NCBI GenBank assembly: GCA_009886125.1
Contig: VFJK01000090.1
Coordinates: forward strand, 1-64,000
Direction of reading: 5' to 3'
Origin: Geobacter sp.
GTDB taxonomy: Bacteria > Desulfobacterota > Desulfuromonadia > Geobacterales > DSM-12255
Length of the DNA: 64,000 nt
Part shown: positions 25,140 to 34,984 of the stretch, one piece after another
Layout: each line of letters begins with the position of its first letter
How positions within the stretch are numbered: the stretch's first letter is position 1
Made by a program: the position numbers and the translations under genes
Notes under the pieces: generated by a model
What the model saw: the letters and a program-made list of their open reading frames with translations, nothing else
Databases searched by the model: none
What the model was told of the DNA's origin: nothing

Positions 25140-26257
25140 CGGTTCTTCTCCATCATTTCTACGAACCGTGCAAACAGATACTGCGAATCATGCGGCCCCG
25201 GTGACGCCTCCGGATGATGCTGTACCGAGAAGATCGGCAGTTCGCAGTGGCGGATACCTTCGACCGTCTGATCATTGAGGTTTATATGCCCCAGACAGGC
25301 CGTATCTCCAAGCGAATCGAGGTCAACAGCGAATCCGTGGTTCTGCGCCGTGATCTCCACTTTTTTGGTCGTCATATCCATAACCGGCAGGTTCGAGCCG
25401 TGATTGCCGAAAGGGAGCTTGACGGTCTTCCCGCCCAGTGCAAGACCGAGGAGCTGATGGCCGAGACAGATGCCGAAAACAGGTTTTTTGCCGACGAATT
25501 TCCTGATCTCCTCCTGAACCTTCACCAACGGCTCGGGGTCACCAGGTCCATTGGAAAGGAAAATACCGTCCGGATTCATCGCAAGAGCCTCTTCCGCTGG
25601 GAATGTGGCCGGGACAACGGTCACGTCACACCCAGCATCGACGAGACAGCGCAGGATGTTGAATTTGATCCCGAAATCGTAGGCGACGACCTTGTACTTG
25701 AGGGTTGCCGGATCGACCTGGGGATAGCCGCTCTCCAGATCCCACACCCCTTCAGTCCAGTGATACGGTCTTTCACAGGAGACGCCGCTTGCGAGGTCAA
25801 GTCCTGACATGCTCGGTGCGGCTTTCGCCTTGGCGACCAGGTTGGCATGATCATGGTCAACGGTAGAGATCACGCCGTTCTGTGCCCCCTTGTCACGCAG
25901 GTGGCGTGTAAGAGCCCGGGTATCGATCCCCTGGATGCCGACAACGCCGTTCTCTTTGAGATAGGCGTCAAGGCTCATGGTCGCCCGCCAGTTCGAATAG
26001 CAATCCAGATACTCCTTGACGATGAATCCGGACAGGAACAGCCCCCGGCTCTCGATATCCTCAGGATTTATGCCGGTGTTGCCGATCTGGGTATAGGTCA
26101 TGGTCACCATCTGCCCGCGATATGAAGGGTCGGTAAGGACCTCCTGGTAGCCTGACATGGCAGTATTGAAGACCACCTCTCCTGTTGCTTCGCCGGTCGC
26201 ACCGAACGATCTCCCCTCGAAAATGCGCCCGTCAGCGAGCGCAAGAATTGCTTTCAT
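25136..26257 (-). CDS. carA: carbamoyl-phosphate synthase small subunit (glutamine amidotransferase)
   Basis: 373 residues. N-terminal CPSase domain (LADGRIFEGRSFGATGEATG) and C-terminal class I glutaminase with the nucleophile Cys in VFGICLGHQLLGLALGG and the His-x-Glu of VQHHPEASPGP. It hydrolyses glutamine and passes ammonia to CarB. Follows pyrC by 22 bp; the stop codon lies in a palindromic repeat. Confidence 0.97.
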   Translation of the reverse strand: MKAILALADGRIFEGRSFGATGEATGEVVFNTAMSGYQEVLTDPSYRGQMVTMTYTQIGNTGINPEDIESRGLFLSGFIVKEYLDCYSNWRATMSLDAYLKENGVVGIQGIDTRALTRHLRDKGAQNGVISTVDHDHANLVAKAKAAPSMSGLDLASGVSCERPYHWTEGVWDLESGYPQVDPATLKYKVVAYDFGIKFNILRCLVDAGCDVTVVPATFPAEEALAMNPDGIFLSNGPGDPEPLVKVQEEIRKFVGKKPVFGICLGHQLLGLALGGKTVKLPFGNHGSNLPVMDMTTKKVEITAQNHGFAVDLDSLGDTACLGHINLNDQTVEGIRHCELPIFSVQHHPEASPGPHDSQYLFARFVEMMEKNR

Positions 26258-26279
26258 GTTTTAGTGCTCCAGTATTTAT

Positions 26280-27551
26280 TTATGCTTTGACCAGTTTTCC
26301 TGCAACGATTGTAGCAACAGCTTTTCCCTTCACCTTCCAACCGATAAACGGAGAGTTTTTCGACTTGCTGGAGAGCTTCTCCGCATCGACAGTCCACTCA
26401 ACTGCAGGATCAAAAAGAGTGATGTCGGCAACTGATCCGGCTTTGAGGCTTCCACGTGCAATGCTGAGTATTTTAGAAGGGTTGCATGACATCTTCTCAA
26501 CCAGTTGCTTAAGTGAGAGCACCCCTTCCTCGACAAGCGCAAGAGAGAGTGGCAAGGAGGTCTCAAGACCGATGATGCCGTTCATCGCTTCATTGAATTC
26601 GATATCCTTCTCATCAAGATGATGCGGGGCATGATCAGTAGCGATGCAATCGATCGTACCGTCTTTCAGTCCTGCCTTTATCGCTGCGACGTCATCTGCT
26701 TCCCGAAGCGGCGGGTTCATCTTGGCATTGGTGTTATATCCCCGGACCGCATCATCTGTCAGGGTGAAGTAGTGCGGTGCCGTTTCGCAGGTGACCTTCA
26801 CGCCACGAGCCTTTGCCTCCCGGATGATCCTGACCGAGTCTTTTGTGGAGACATGGGCGATATGAATCGGCGACCCGGTGTACTCCGCCAGCATCACATC
26901 CCGTGCAGTCGCGATATCCTCGGCAACTCGCGGGATCCCCTTCAGACCGATCTCGGTCGAGGTGAACCCTTCGTTCATGGCCCCTTCACCGACCAGGGAG
27001 AGGTCTTCAGCATGGGATATCACCATGATCCCCATGCCGCGGGCATACTCAAGTGAGCGCCTCATCAATTCTGAACTCACCACCGGCTTGCCGTCATCCG
27101 ATACCGCGACACAACCGGCTTCCTTGAGCTCTCCCATCTCGGACATCCGCTCACCGTTCATGCCGTAGGTGATAGACCCGACCGGAAAGACATTGCAGAA
27201 ACCTTCCGACTTCGCCTTGTTGATAATATAGCTGGCAATCGCCTTGTTATCGATGACCGGCTTGGTATTCGGCATGCAGCAGACCGAGGTAAAACCTCCG
27301 GCTGCAGCAGCACGTGTACCGGTAATGATATCTTCCTTGTACTCAAGACCCGGATCCCGCAGATGGACATGCATGTCGATCAGACCGGGAACGACACATT
27401 TGCCCGATGCATCGACGACTTCAACACCGGCAGGGGCAGAAAGCCCTTTACCGAGTTCCTTGATTACACCCCTTTCAACCAATACATCCAGCACCTCATC
27501 CAGACCCTGACTCGGGTCAATCACTCTGCCACCTTTTATCAGTAAACTCAT
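26280..27551 (-). CDS. pyrC: dihydroorotase
   Basis: 423 residues, class I amidohydrolase type. Metal motif [10 protein letters not shown] near residue 60, SHAEDLSL and [10 protein letters not shown] provide further His ligands, and ATDHAPHH the catalytic Asp. It closes carbamoyl aspartate to dihydroorotate, the third step of pyrimidine synthesis. Full length with an active-site set intact, so not the inactive pseudo-dihydroorotase found next to some PyrB proteins. Follows pyrB after a 164-bp gap that contains a strong palindrome. Confidence 0.95.
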   Translation of the reverse strand: MSLLIKGGRVIDPSQGLDEVLDVLVERGVIKELGKGLSAPAGVEVVDASGKCVVPGLIDMHVHLRDPGLEYKEDIITGTRAAAAGGFTSVCCMPNTKPVIDNKAIASYIINKAKSEGFCNVFPVGSITYGMNGERMSEMGELKEAGCVAVSDDGKPVVSSELMRRSLEYARGMGIMVISHAEDLSLVGEGAMNEGFTSTEIGLKGIPRVAEDIATARDVMLAEYTGSPIHIAHVSTKDSVRIIREAKARGVKVTCETAPHYFTLTDDAVRGYNTNAKMNPPLREADDVAAIKAGLKDGTIDCIATDHAPHHLDEKDIEFNEAMNGIIGLETSLPLSLALVEEGVLSLKQLVEKMSCNPSKILSIARGSLKAGSVADITLFDPAVEWTVDAEKLSSKSKNSPFIGWKVKGKAVATIVAGKLVKA

Positions 27552-27639
27552 TGTGTCACCTCGTTAAGAGAGTAATTTGTAATATCTTGCAGAACGGTCA
27601 ATTTTGCGCCGGATCAAGGCTGTCGAGGAGTTGCGCGGA

Positions 27640-27658
27640 GGCGTAGCGACGCTACGCC
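27640..27658. repeat. palindrome in the pyrB-pyrC gap
   Basis: GGCGTAGCG-A-CGCTACGCC is a perfect 19-base palindrome, extended imperfectly by TTGCGC and GCACAA. Probably a REP-like unit; it is not followed by T residues and so does not look like a terminator. Confidence 0.5.
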
Positions 27659-27715
27659 GCACAAGCGGCTCCGAAGACTTACGCCGAGCCGGCGGAAAAG
27701 TGGCCGTTCATCACC

Positions 27716-28648
27716 CTACTCCAGTTCGCCTCCGCAGACGTGATATAGCATCGCCATCCTCACCGCCACCCCGTTCTCCACCTGCTTCAGGATATGCGAC
27801 TGATCGCCGTCCACAACAGCAGAAGACATCTCGACGCCGCGGTTTATCGGGCCCGGATGCATGACCATGGCATCAGGTTTCGCAAACTTGAGATTGACCG
27901 GATTCAACCCGAAATAGCGTGAATACTCCCTCGTGTTGGGCATCAACGTTTTCCCCTGACGTTCCTGCTGTATCCTGAGCATCATGACAACATCGGCATC
28001 CTGGATCGCTTCTTTCATTGTTGCACAGGAGGTCACATTGCCAAGCTTCTCGACTCCCGGAGGAACCATGGTCGGTGGACCGGCAACGAAAATCTGGGAG
28101 CCCATCTTGGTCAGCCCCTGAATGTTGGACCGGGCAACACGGCTGTGGGTTATGTCGCCGACAATAGCGACTTTGAGCCCATCGAGCCTTCCGAAACGGT
28201 CCTTCATGGTCAACATGTCCAGAAGGCCCTGCGAAGGGTGTTCATGAGTCCCGTCACCGGCATTTATTATGGAGCAGTTCGGCATCTTCTTTGAGAGAAA
28301 GTAGTGGGAACCAGAGACGGCATGCCGCATGACAATGATGTCGGGCTTCATTGCCAGAAGGTTGAGTGCAGTGTCGGCAAGTGTCTCCCCCTTTGTCGAA
28401 GAACTGGAAGAAGTCGTAATATTGACCGTATCAGCCGAAAGCCGTTTCCCTGCGATTTCGAAAGATGTTCTTGTCCTGGTAGAGGCTTCATAAAAGAGAT
28501 TGATGATCGTTTTGCCCCGAAGCGTCGGTACTTTCTTGATGTCGCGGCTGTTTATCTCGCGCATGTTCTCTGCGGTCGATATCAGCAGCTCTATCTCTTC
28601 CTTTGTCAGATCCCTGAGTGCAATGATATCCTTGTGCCTGAACTCCAT
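27716..28648 (-). CDS. pyrB: aspartate carbamoyltransferase catalytic subunit
   Basis: 310 residues. Carbamoyl-phosphate motif [19 protein letters not shown] near residue 52, SSSTKGET loop, [11 protein letters not shown], and MHPGPINRG close to the C-terminus. It joins carbamoyl phosphate and aspartate. No regulatory subunit gene (pyrI) is nearby, so regulation is probably transcriptional through PyrR. Second gene of the operon, 44 bp after pyrR. Confidence 0.97.
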   Translation of the reverse strand: MEFRHKDIIALRDLTKEEIELLISTAENMREINSRDIKKVPTLRGKTIINLFYEASTRTRTSFEIAGKRLSADTVNITTSSSSSTKGETLADTALNLLAMKPDIIVMRHAVSGSHYFLSKKMPNCSIINAGDGTHEHPSQGLLDMLTMKDRFGRLDGLKVAIVGDITHSRVARSNIQGLTKMGSQIFVAGPPTMVPPGVEKLGNVTSCATMKEAIQDADVVMMLRIQQERQGKTLMPNTREYSRYFGLNPVNLKFAKPDAMVMHPGPINRGVEMSSAVVDGDQSHILKQVENGVAVRMAMLYHVCGGELE

Positions 28649-28692
28649 TGAATCCTCCCCCTCATATATAGTGGTTGCAGACGACTGACTCG

Positions 28693-29262
<570 letters not shown>

Positions 29263-29279
29263 CTAACGTACTGAAACAA

Positions 29280-29378
29280 AAGAGCCTTCCCGCGCAGATG
29301 CAGAAAGGCTCTTCTCAAAAGAAATGATAAAGATAGTTTCAGACACCTTTGCTAACCTCACGGGGTTATCTTAAAAGG
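29280..29378 (-). promoter_or_regulatory. PyrR-type attenuator in the pyr operon leader
   Basis: Minus strand, 5' to 3': a binding-loop-like hairpin at 29346-29378 (CCTTT ... AACC-CCGTGA-GGTT ... AGC-AAAGG, with a purine bulge TAAGAT), then about 30 bases on a terminator hairpin at 29280-29313 (AAGAGCCTT, 16-base loop, AAGGCTCTT, then TTTT). The hexaloop, the GNGAGGTTAGCAAAGG run and the internal bulge match what I know of the PyrR anti-antiterminator. UMP-bound PyrR would favour the terminator. Confidence 0.65.
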
Positions 29379-29445
29379 TAAATTTCTAGAGACAAAATAT
29401 AGCCGACGAGGATCTAAGTCAAGGCAATTTTTTGCCATGTAAAAA

Positions 29446-29477
29446 CAAAAAACGGCCGCCCATTTAAGAGTAGCCGT
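29446..29477 (-). terminator. intrinsic terminator after tRNA-Glu
   Basis: Minus strand ACGGC, 15-base loop, GCCGT followed by six T, about 12 bases after the 3' end of the tRNA gene. Confidence 0.7.
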
Positions 29478-29488
29478 CGATTTTCAAG

Positions 29489-29563
29489 TGGTGATCCCAA
29501 GGGGACTTGAACCCCTGTTACCGACGTGAAAGGCCGGTGTCCTAACCGCTAGACGATGGGACC
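29489..29563 (-). tRNA. tRNA-Glu (anticodon TTC)
   Basis: 75 bases including an encoded 3' CCA. On the minus strand the acceptor GGTCCCA pairs with TGGGATC (ending ACCA), the D arm is GTCTAGCGGTTAGGAC, the anticodon loop is CCTTTCACG with anticodon TTC, and the T arm is GGGGTTCAAGTCCCC. All four arms fold normally. It sits between pgsA and the pyr leader. Confidence 0.96.
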
Positions 29564-29650
29564 GTGACAAGTGCTTGACAGTCCTGTTTGCCAAGAAAAA
29601 TGTTTATAGCAGAGCAGAAAATTTGAGTCAAGCTTTTTTGAAAACCATGC

Positions 29651-30250
29651 TCATCTGGCGATGATTTTGATAAATTTGAACAGGTAGTCAACTCCGGACC
29701 AGACCGTGATGATAAAGGCAATCCAGAGATAAAACATCCCTACGTTGTGCATGTTTACCAGAAAGAGCGGATTGCTTGATGAAAAGAGCCAGGGATAATC
29801 GTAATGAAGCAGAAGAGCTATAATCGCTACAATCTGGAAAATGGTCTTGAACTTCCCGAGATCACTCGCTGCGATGACTATCCCTTCCGAAGAAGCGATC
29901 CCTCGAAGTCCGGTTATAATTATCTCGCGGCCCAGAATCACCAGAACCATCCATGCCGGAACTCGTCCCAATGGCGTAATCATTATCAGGGCAGCCATTA
30001 CTATCAGTTTATCGGCAATGGGATCGAGGAATTTGCCGAACACGGTAACAATCCCCATTTTCCGTGCGAGATACCCGTCAAGCCAGTCGGTAAATGAGGC
30101 GACAGAAAAGAGTGCTGAAGCCCAGAAACAGGGCTCTTTCTCACCGGTCATAAGCAGAAAGACCATAAGCGGAATAGCTGCTATGCGCATCAAAGTCAGG
30201 ATATTGGGAATGTTCCAAATTGAATTTGGCTTCAGAACTGATTCAGACAT
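29651..30250 (-). CDS. pgsA: CDP-diacylglycerol--glycerol-3-phosphate 3-phosphatidyltransferase
   Basis: 199 residues with about five membrane helices. The CDP-alcohol phosphatidyltransferase motif is complete: DWLDGYLARKMGIVTVFGKF followed by LDPIADK (DG-x2-AR-x8-G-x3-D-x3-D). It makes phosphatidylglycerol phosphate in the inner membrane. N-terminal NIPNILTLMRI is typical of PgsA. Followed by the tRNA-Glu gene on the same strand. Confidence 0.94.
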   Translation of the reverse strand: MSESVLKPNSIWNIPNILTLMRIAAIPLMVFLLMTGEKEPCFWASALFSVASFTDWLDGYLARKMGIVTVFGKFLDPIADKLIVMAALIMITPLGRVPAWMVLVILGREIIITGLRGIASSEGIVIAASDLGKFKTIFQIVAIIALLLHYDYPWLFSSSNPLFLVNMHNVGMFYLWIAFIITVWSGVDYLFKFIKIIAR

Positions 30251-30273
30251 CTGCCTACCGATCCCGGGATGTA

Positions 30274-30882
30274 TTAGTTGGACATATAGGATTTCTGATA
30301 ATTAAGGACCTTGGAGACATAGTTTCGAGTCTCCTCATATGGAGGGACACCGCCATATTTTGCAACTTTTGTAAGCCCTGCATTGTATGCGGCAAGGGCA
30401 AGTGTCACATCACCCTTGAACGTGTCCAGCAGGAACTTCAAGTATCTGACTCCTCCCCGGATATTATCGCTGGGGTTGAACGAGTCGCTTACCTTGAGGT
30501 GCTGAGCCGTACCCGGCATCAACTGCATGAGCCCGGCTGCACCCTTGCTCGAAACTGCGTTCGGATTATATCCCGACTCGGCATGAATGACCGCTTTCAC
30601 CAATGATTTTGGAACTCCGTATTGATTGGCATACGACGAAATAAGCGAGTCGAATTCAGCCGGGTTCCTGGAAAGCTTTCCTATGCCGAAGGTGGTCCTG
30701 AGCCTTTTGTCCTTTTCAATGTCGCGCATGAAGATCTTGAATTTCCGATCAGTGGGAGCATCGGTAAAATGGAGGGTTCCGTCCGGATCCTCGTACCGGT
30801 AGATGTCTGCAGACGAGCTTTGCGACAAAAGCAAAACTGCAAAGAGCATGACAACAGATGCGTGTAACCTGTAACCAACCAT
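30274..30882 (-). CDS. lytic transglycosylase with an N-terminal DUF4124 domain
   Basis: 202 residues. Signal peptide (VVMLFAVLLLSQSSSA), then a DUF4124-type segment (DIYRYEDPDGTLHFTDAPTD), then an SLT domain (about residues 80-195): SLVKAVIHAESGYNPNAVSS with the catalytic Glu, KGAAGLMQLMPGTA, and LALAAYNAGLTKV. It cleaves peptidoglycan glycan strands in the periplasm. This small membrane-exported type differs from the long Slt enzyme at 9913. Located 23 bp upstream of pgsA on the same strand. Confidence 0.92.
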   Translation of the reverse strand: MVGYRLHASVVMLFAVLLLSQSSSADIYRYEDPDGTLHFTDAPTDRKFKIFMRDIEKDKRLRTTFGIGKLSRNPAEFDSLISSYANQYGVPKSLVKAVIHAESGYNPNAVSSKGAAGLMQLMPGTAQHLKVSDSFNPSDNIRGGVRYLKFLLDTFKGDVTLALAAYNAGLTKVAKYGGVPPYEETRNYVSKVLNYQKSYMSN

Positions 30883-30970
30883 AAAACCACCTTGTTTCGT
30901 ATATATAGTCGAATTATACGCTTATTACAAGCTGCAATAAAGACGATAAATTTCTGGATGAAAAAAGGAT

Positions 30971-30999
30971 TTGACAAAAGAAGGCGAGAATATTTATAT
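30971..30999 (+). promoter_or_regulatory. promoter of the ArsR-family gene, with overlapping palindrome
   Basis: TTGACA (30971-30976), 17-base spacer, TTATAT (30994-30999). The -10 region lies in an A/T-rich imperfect dyad (ATATT-TATATATATG-AATAT, about 30990-31009), a typical place for an ArsR/SmtB autorepressor operator. Confidence 0.55.
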
Positions 31000-31030
31000 A
31001 TATGAATATGCAGGCTCAAAGGAGTTGATT

Positions 31031-31306
31031 ATGGCATTCAAGAAAGAGATGAACTTTGCCGAAGAGTCAGAAGTACTGAAAGTCCTTGGCCACCCTGTAC
31101 GGCTTAAAATTGTTACAGGGCTTTGCAGCAAGGAGTGCAATGTAAAGAACATATGGGAGTGCCTGGGACTTCCTCAGGCAACTGTTTCGCAGCATCTGGC
31201 CTTATTGAAGAACAAGGGGATCATAACCGGAAAGCGTGAAGGCGCAGAGGTTTTTTACTCCGTGATACATCCTCTTGCAATAAAAATAGTGGGAATTCTT
31301 TCCTAG
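31031..31306 (+). CDS. ArsR-family transcriptional regulator
   Basis: 91 residues from ATG 31031 (AAAGGAG upstream). Winged helix-turn-helix: VLKVLGHPVRLKIVTGLCSK, recognition helix LPQATVSQHLALLKNKGI, wing KREGAEVFYSVI. Three Cys (about residues 32, 36 and 44) lie just before the recognition helix, in the place of the alpha-3 metal or thiol site of this family, so metal, persulfide or redox sensing is plausible. No target gene follows: the stop codon lies in the end of a foldback element, and the next gene is on the other strand. Confidence 0.88.
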   Translation: MAFKKEMNFAEESEVLKVLGHPVRLKIVTGLCSKECNVKNIWECLGLPQATVSQHLALLKNKGIITGKREGAEVFYSVIHPLAIKIVGILS

Positions 31307-31470
31307 GAGTCTGTCGGACTTGGGAAATCGAAGCGAAAATTCGGATGGGCGTGGGCAGATTTTGTCGATTTTGAAGGTCAATAGTTGTTCTATTGACCAA
31401 GAAAGCGGCGAAATATGAACCGTCCAGACGGATTTGCAGCAGATTTATTCCAAGTCCGACAGACTCCTAG
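31303..31470. mobile_element. 168-bp foldback (MITE-like) element
   Basis: Perfect 21-base terminal inverted repeats, beginning CTAGGAGTCTGTCGG (31303-31323) and ending CCGACAGACTCCTAG (31450-31470). Inside is a second hairpin GGTCAATAG-TTGTT-CTATTGACC. It contains no gene. The end includes the TAG stop of the ArsR gene, and the other end abuts the stop of bioC, so it lies exactly between two convergent genes and could act as a bidirectional terminator. Confidence 0.75.
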
Positions 31471-31473
31471 AGT

Positions 31474-32286
31474 TCAACTCTTGAAGGCTTTACCGTATAT
31501 CACTTCGTAGGTAGCCGGTATACCGTTTACGGCACCAAATCTCTGCTGATACGTCCGAATCATCCCGACCATGACACTTCTGCCGGAAAGACCTCCAATC
31601 GCTTTTCCTGAAGCACTGCCAGCCCCGATCCCCTTCAAAGAGTTGAGAAGAGAATACACATCTCTATGGATCTCGACCTCGGTCTCACTTTTTGCAGAAG
31701 CATCTATGAATCCGGCTGTTAACAGGATATCCAGGACTTCTTTTAAAGTTGCAAATTGATGCGTTCTGTCAGGCAGCGCCTTGCCTGCAGTAGAAACAGC
31801 TGACGTATAAGACTCTCTGAGTTCAAAAAGAGTCCTTTCTCCAAACAGTGCAAAAGAGAACCAGCTCTGCGGTCTCAGAACACGAAAGACTTCGGTAAAG
31901 GCAGTCTCAAGTGGATCGATCCATTGATAGGTCGAAGTTGAAACCACAAGATCGAAACTTCCTTCACGAAAAGGGAGCGACTCCGCATCACCACATGCCA
32001 AAGAAAAATTACTACTGCCTTGAAAGCGTTTTTGAGCACAGGATGTCATCCCGAATGCAAGATCGACCCCTACCAGCTCACTCTGAGGGAACCTGGTATT
32101 CAATGACTCCATAAGCCTCCCTGTCCCGGCCCCTATATCAAGGATCGCTGCAGGTGGAGTCATATCCTCCGTCATCAGTTCGACAAATCGGTCAGTCACC
32201 CTCTTCTGTACAATGGCAAGTGAATCATATTGATCCGCATGACTGCTAAAGGCTTTTCTGACAATATCCCTTACAATGGCGCTCAT
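31474..32286 (-). CDS. bioC: malonyl-ACP O-methyltransferase
   Basis: 270 residues, class I SAM methyltransferase: FSSHADQYDSLAIVQKR start, SAM loop ILDIGAGTGRLMESL, acidic end of strand 2 (LVGVDLAFGM), and CGDAESLPFREGSFDLVVST. The AxxYDxxAxVQ opening and the position next to a BioH-type esterase and BioF identify it as BioC. It methylates malonyl-ACP to disguise it as a fatty acid primer in pimelate synthesis. Its start overlaps the esterase stop by 4 bases. Confidence 0.88.
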   Translation of the reverse strand: MSAIVRDIVRKAFSSHADQYDSLAIVQKRVTDRFVELMTEDMTPPAAILDIGAGTGRLMESLNTRFPQSELVGVDLAFGMTSCAQKRFQGSSNFSLACGDAESLPFREGSFDLVVSTSTYQWIDPLETAFTEVFRVLRPQSWFSFALFGERTLFELRESYTSAVSTAGKALPDRTHQFATLKEVLDILLTAGFIDASAKSETEVEIHRDVYSLLNSLKGIGAGSASGKAIGGLSGRSVMVGMIRTYQQRFGAVNGIPATYEVIYGKAFKS

Positions 32287-33080
32287 AGAGACTCAACAAA
32301 ACCTGTCATCAAAGTATTAAACTTTTCAGGCTGGGAAAGAAAAGGCGCATGGCCGGTGTTTTCAAAAAGTTCAAGATCAGCATCAGGAATTTTTGATGAC
32401 ATGAATTCGGATGCCCCTGGCAGACAGATCTTGTCATCCAGTCCATGGACAAGGAGGACAGGGGCTGAAATTTCCGGCAAAATGCCTCGTAGATCGGTAT
32501 CGATCAGTTCCTGCAAGGCAGATACTGCTATCCGGTAAGACGGCAATTTCCCGACTGTTTGAGCAGCTATCCCGGTCAGCTCGGATTTGCTTACCTCCCC
32601 GTTTGCGAACATCCCCTTGAAAAACTCCCCGGCGGTTGACACATACTCTCTTTTGAGTCTCAAGGAAATACTCCTGACTTCTGATAACGGAACACCGAAA
32701 ATATAATCGCTCTGCATACAGAAACAGGGAGTACCCGCAACAAGTATCATCCCGGCCACCCGGGAGCTCATTTCGTGATAAAACCGGATAGCGATCTGTG
32801 CCCCCATTGACCATCCAGCCAGCACTATCTGATCGATCATCAGATGATCCAGGAGTGTGACGATATCCTTCAGACAGCTTCCATAACTGAACTCGGTCTC
32901 ATTTGAGTCACCATGCCCCCTGAAATCGATTGTTATGATACGAAACTGCCCGGATAATGGCTGCTGAAACGACCAGACTTTACTGGACATCATCCAGCCG
33001 TGAAGAAACAGGACCGGAGTCCCTTCACCATGGTCGGAGTAGAGTATGACTGTTCCATCAGCAGAAACGAACTCGAACAT
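32283..33080 (-). CDS. bioH: alpha/beta hydrolase of the BioH type (pimeloyl-ACP methyl ester esterase)
   Basis: 265 residues from ATG 33080, which sits just past the TGA of bioF. Oxyanion segment FLHGWMMSSKVW, nucleophile elbow LAGWSMGAQIA (Ser), Asp in LLVHGLDDKICLP and His in ENTGHAPFLSQPEKF complete the triad. BioH releases pimeloyl-ACP from its methyl ester, ending the cycle begun by BioC. The name rests on fold plus operon position, since hydrolase sequence alone does not prove substrate. Confidence 0.8.
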   Translation of the reverse strand: MFEFVSADGTVILYSDHGEGTPVLFLHGWMMSSKVWSFQQPLSGQFRIITIDFRGHGDSNETEFSYGSCLKDIVTLLDHLMIDQIVLAGWSMGAQIAIRFYHEMSSRVAGMILVAGTPCFCMQSDYIFGVPLSEVRSISLRLKREYVSTAGEFFKGMFANGEVSKSELTGIAAQTVGKLPSYRIAVSALQELIDTDLRGILPEISAPVLLVHGLDDKICLPGASEFMSSKIPDADLELFENTGHAPFLSQPEKFNTLMTGFVESL

Positions 33081-33081
33081 T

Positions 33082-34254
33082 TCAGATAACACCGATTCTT
33101 TGTCCGGCTTCAACGAATTTTGACGCAGAAACTTCAAGGTCAGCCTTTGAATGAGTAGCCATAACCGTGCACCGTAGCCGACATTTCCCGGGCGGAACGG
33201 TTGGCGGGCGAATGCCCTGGGCAAAAATCCCGTTTTCAAACAGAATCCTGGAAAACTCCATCGTCTGCTCTGCACCACCCACCATGACAGGAATGATCTG
33301 AGTAGAGCTGTCAAGAGTATTAAAGCCGGCTGCTGAAAGAAGCCCGGAGAAAAGAACCCGGTTAGACTCCAGTGAACTTCTTAACCTGTCACCCTCAGGA
33401 GATGAAACGATATCTATGGCGGCGATGGATGCAGCCAGGACAGAGGGAGGGAGCGATGTGGAAAAGATGAAGCTCCGTGCCTTGTTACGGAGAAAATCTA
33501 TCAGTTCAGCAGATCCGGCTACATAAGCACCGAAACTGCCTAAACCCTTTCCCAACGTTCCCATCTGGATCTCGACCTGATCTGAAACTCCCATCAGATC
33601 GGCAGAGCCTCTGCCGTTGCAACCCATAACAGCGGTACCATGTGCATCATCGACCATAAGGAGAGCATCGAACTCGTTTTTGAGAGCGACTAACTCTCTC
33701 AGGGGTGCGACATCGCCATCCATACTGAAAACGCCATCTGTCACGATGAATTGACGCCCTTTCCCTTTGTGAGTCTCCAGTAAAGCTCTGAGCGCAGTGA
33801 CATCCTTGTGAGGATAGCGGATGTAGCGAGCTCTGGAAAGTAGAGCCCCATCGACAATACTGGCATGGTTGAGCCGGTCAGAGTAGATCGTATCCCCTCT
33901 ACCGGCAAGAGCCTGTATCACTCCGATATTTGCAGAGTACCCTGAGTTAAAAAGAATGGCTGATTCACATTTCTTGAATATTGCAATACATTTTTCAAGC
34001 TCCTCATGCAGAGTCATATTTCCTGAAACCAGACGTGCAGCGCCACTTCCCGTGCCATATAAAGACGTTGCGGAAATCGAAGCGTTTTTAAGTTGTGGAT
34101 GGTCTGCAAGCCCCAGATAGTTGTTCGAGCAGAGGAGAAGGACATCCCGTCCATCGATAATGACTCTTCCGCCCTGTGCAGACTCTACCTGCTTCAGAGA
34201 ACGATAAAGGTCGGACTTGATGAGCTCTTCAAGTGAATCGCGATAAAATGACAT
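33082..34254 (-). CDS. bioF: 8-amino-7-oxononanoate synthase
   Basis: 390 residues from ATG 34254 (AAGGG upstream; an in-frame start 19 codons earlier is unlikely). Alpha-oxoamine synthase fold: [44 protein letters not shown], and the PLP-binding Lys in [17 protein letters not shown]. It condenses pimeloyl-ACP with alanine. First gene of a tight three-gene operon with the esterase and BioC; bioA, bioD and bioB are not in this window. Confidence 0.93.
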   Translation of the reverse strand: MSFYRDSLEELIKSDLYRSLKQVESAQGGRVIIDGRDVLLLCSNNYLGLADHPQLKNASISATSLYGTGSGAARLVSGNMTLHEELEKCIAIFKKCESAILFNSGYSANIGVIQALAGRGDTIYSDRLNHASIVDGALLSRARYIRYPHKDVTALRALLETHKGKGRQFIVTDGVFSMDGDVAPLRELVALKNEFDALLMVDDAHGTAVMGCNGRGSADLMGVSDQVEIQMGTLGKGLGSFGAYVAGSAELIDFLRNKARSFIFSTSLPPSVLAASIAAIDIVSSPEGDRLRSSLESNRVLFSGLLSAAGFNTLDSSTQIIPVMVGGAEQTMEFSRILFENGIFAQGIRPPTVPPGKCRLRCTVMATHSKADLEVSASKFVEAGQRIGVI

Positions 34255-34374
34255 AAGGGCCCTTGGAAATAGCAGTGCCAAGGTAGTAGCATAATACGAG
34301 AGGTTCGTCAACCAGGGGCGAAAACAAGGTTGACAACTTGAAAGAAACTTTGGAGAAGACTATCAGGGACTCTA

Positions 34375-34803
34375 TCAGGCGGGTAAAGAGATATTGTAGT
34401 TCAGCCAGTACCGGGTGGAGTTTACGATCATAGCCTGAAAGCTTGGGAAATCTATGGGCTTCACCAGATAACTGTTCGCGCCCAGACTATAGCACTCTTC
34501 GATATCACACTTCTGGCCTGATGATGTCATTACTATGACCGGTATTACTTTCGTCAATTCATGGGATTTAACTCTTCTCAGCACTTCAGGCCCGGTAATA
34601 CGGGGGAGTTTGATATCAAGGAAAATAACCTTCGGAAAATAACGCAATTTTACGTTCTCCAAATCATCAAACAGATAATTAATGGCATCTGCTCCGTCAC
34701 TCAGCAGCTTGATCCTTGCAGCCGGGTTATCCTGCCTTATGACCCTGATGGCAAGTTCAGCATCTTCCTGGCTATCTTCAACAAGTAAAATATCAGTTTT
34801 CAT
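34375..34803 (-). CDS. single-domain response regulator (Rcp1-like receiver)
   Basis: 142 residues. Acidic pair in ILLVEDSQEDAE, phosphoacceptor Asp in VIFLDIKLPRITGPEVL, Thr/Ser of VIVMTSSGQ, and Lys in SYLVKPIDFPSF. The longer loop before the phosphoacceptor and the YLFDDL segment match the Rcp1 group, which usually receives phosphate from phytochrome-like or hybrid kinases. No kinase gene is adjacent. Confidence 0.9.
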   Translation of the reverse strand: MKTDILLVEDSQEDAELAIRVIRQDNPAARIKLLSDGADAINYLFDDLENVKLRYFPKVIFLDIKLPRITGPEVLRRVKSHELTKVIPVIVMTSSGQKCDIEECYSLGANSYLVKPIDFPSFQAMIVNSTRYWLNYNISLPA

Positions 34804-34984
34804 TGCAGACTCCTTCTGAACAAAAGAAACAATACACTTGGGAAAAGTAAAAAATCAAAGCACCTCGGGTATTCATTGCAATAAACAGGATTTATGTTAA
34901 TGTAAGCAAAATTCAACAGGGAGATATTTACTTATCCATGTTTAAATATATAGCAATAAATATACCTTTAAAGCTGGAGCATAT

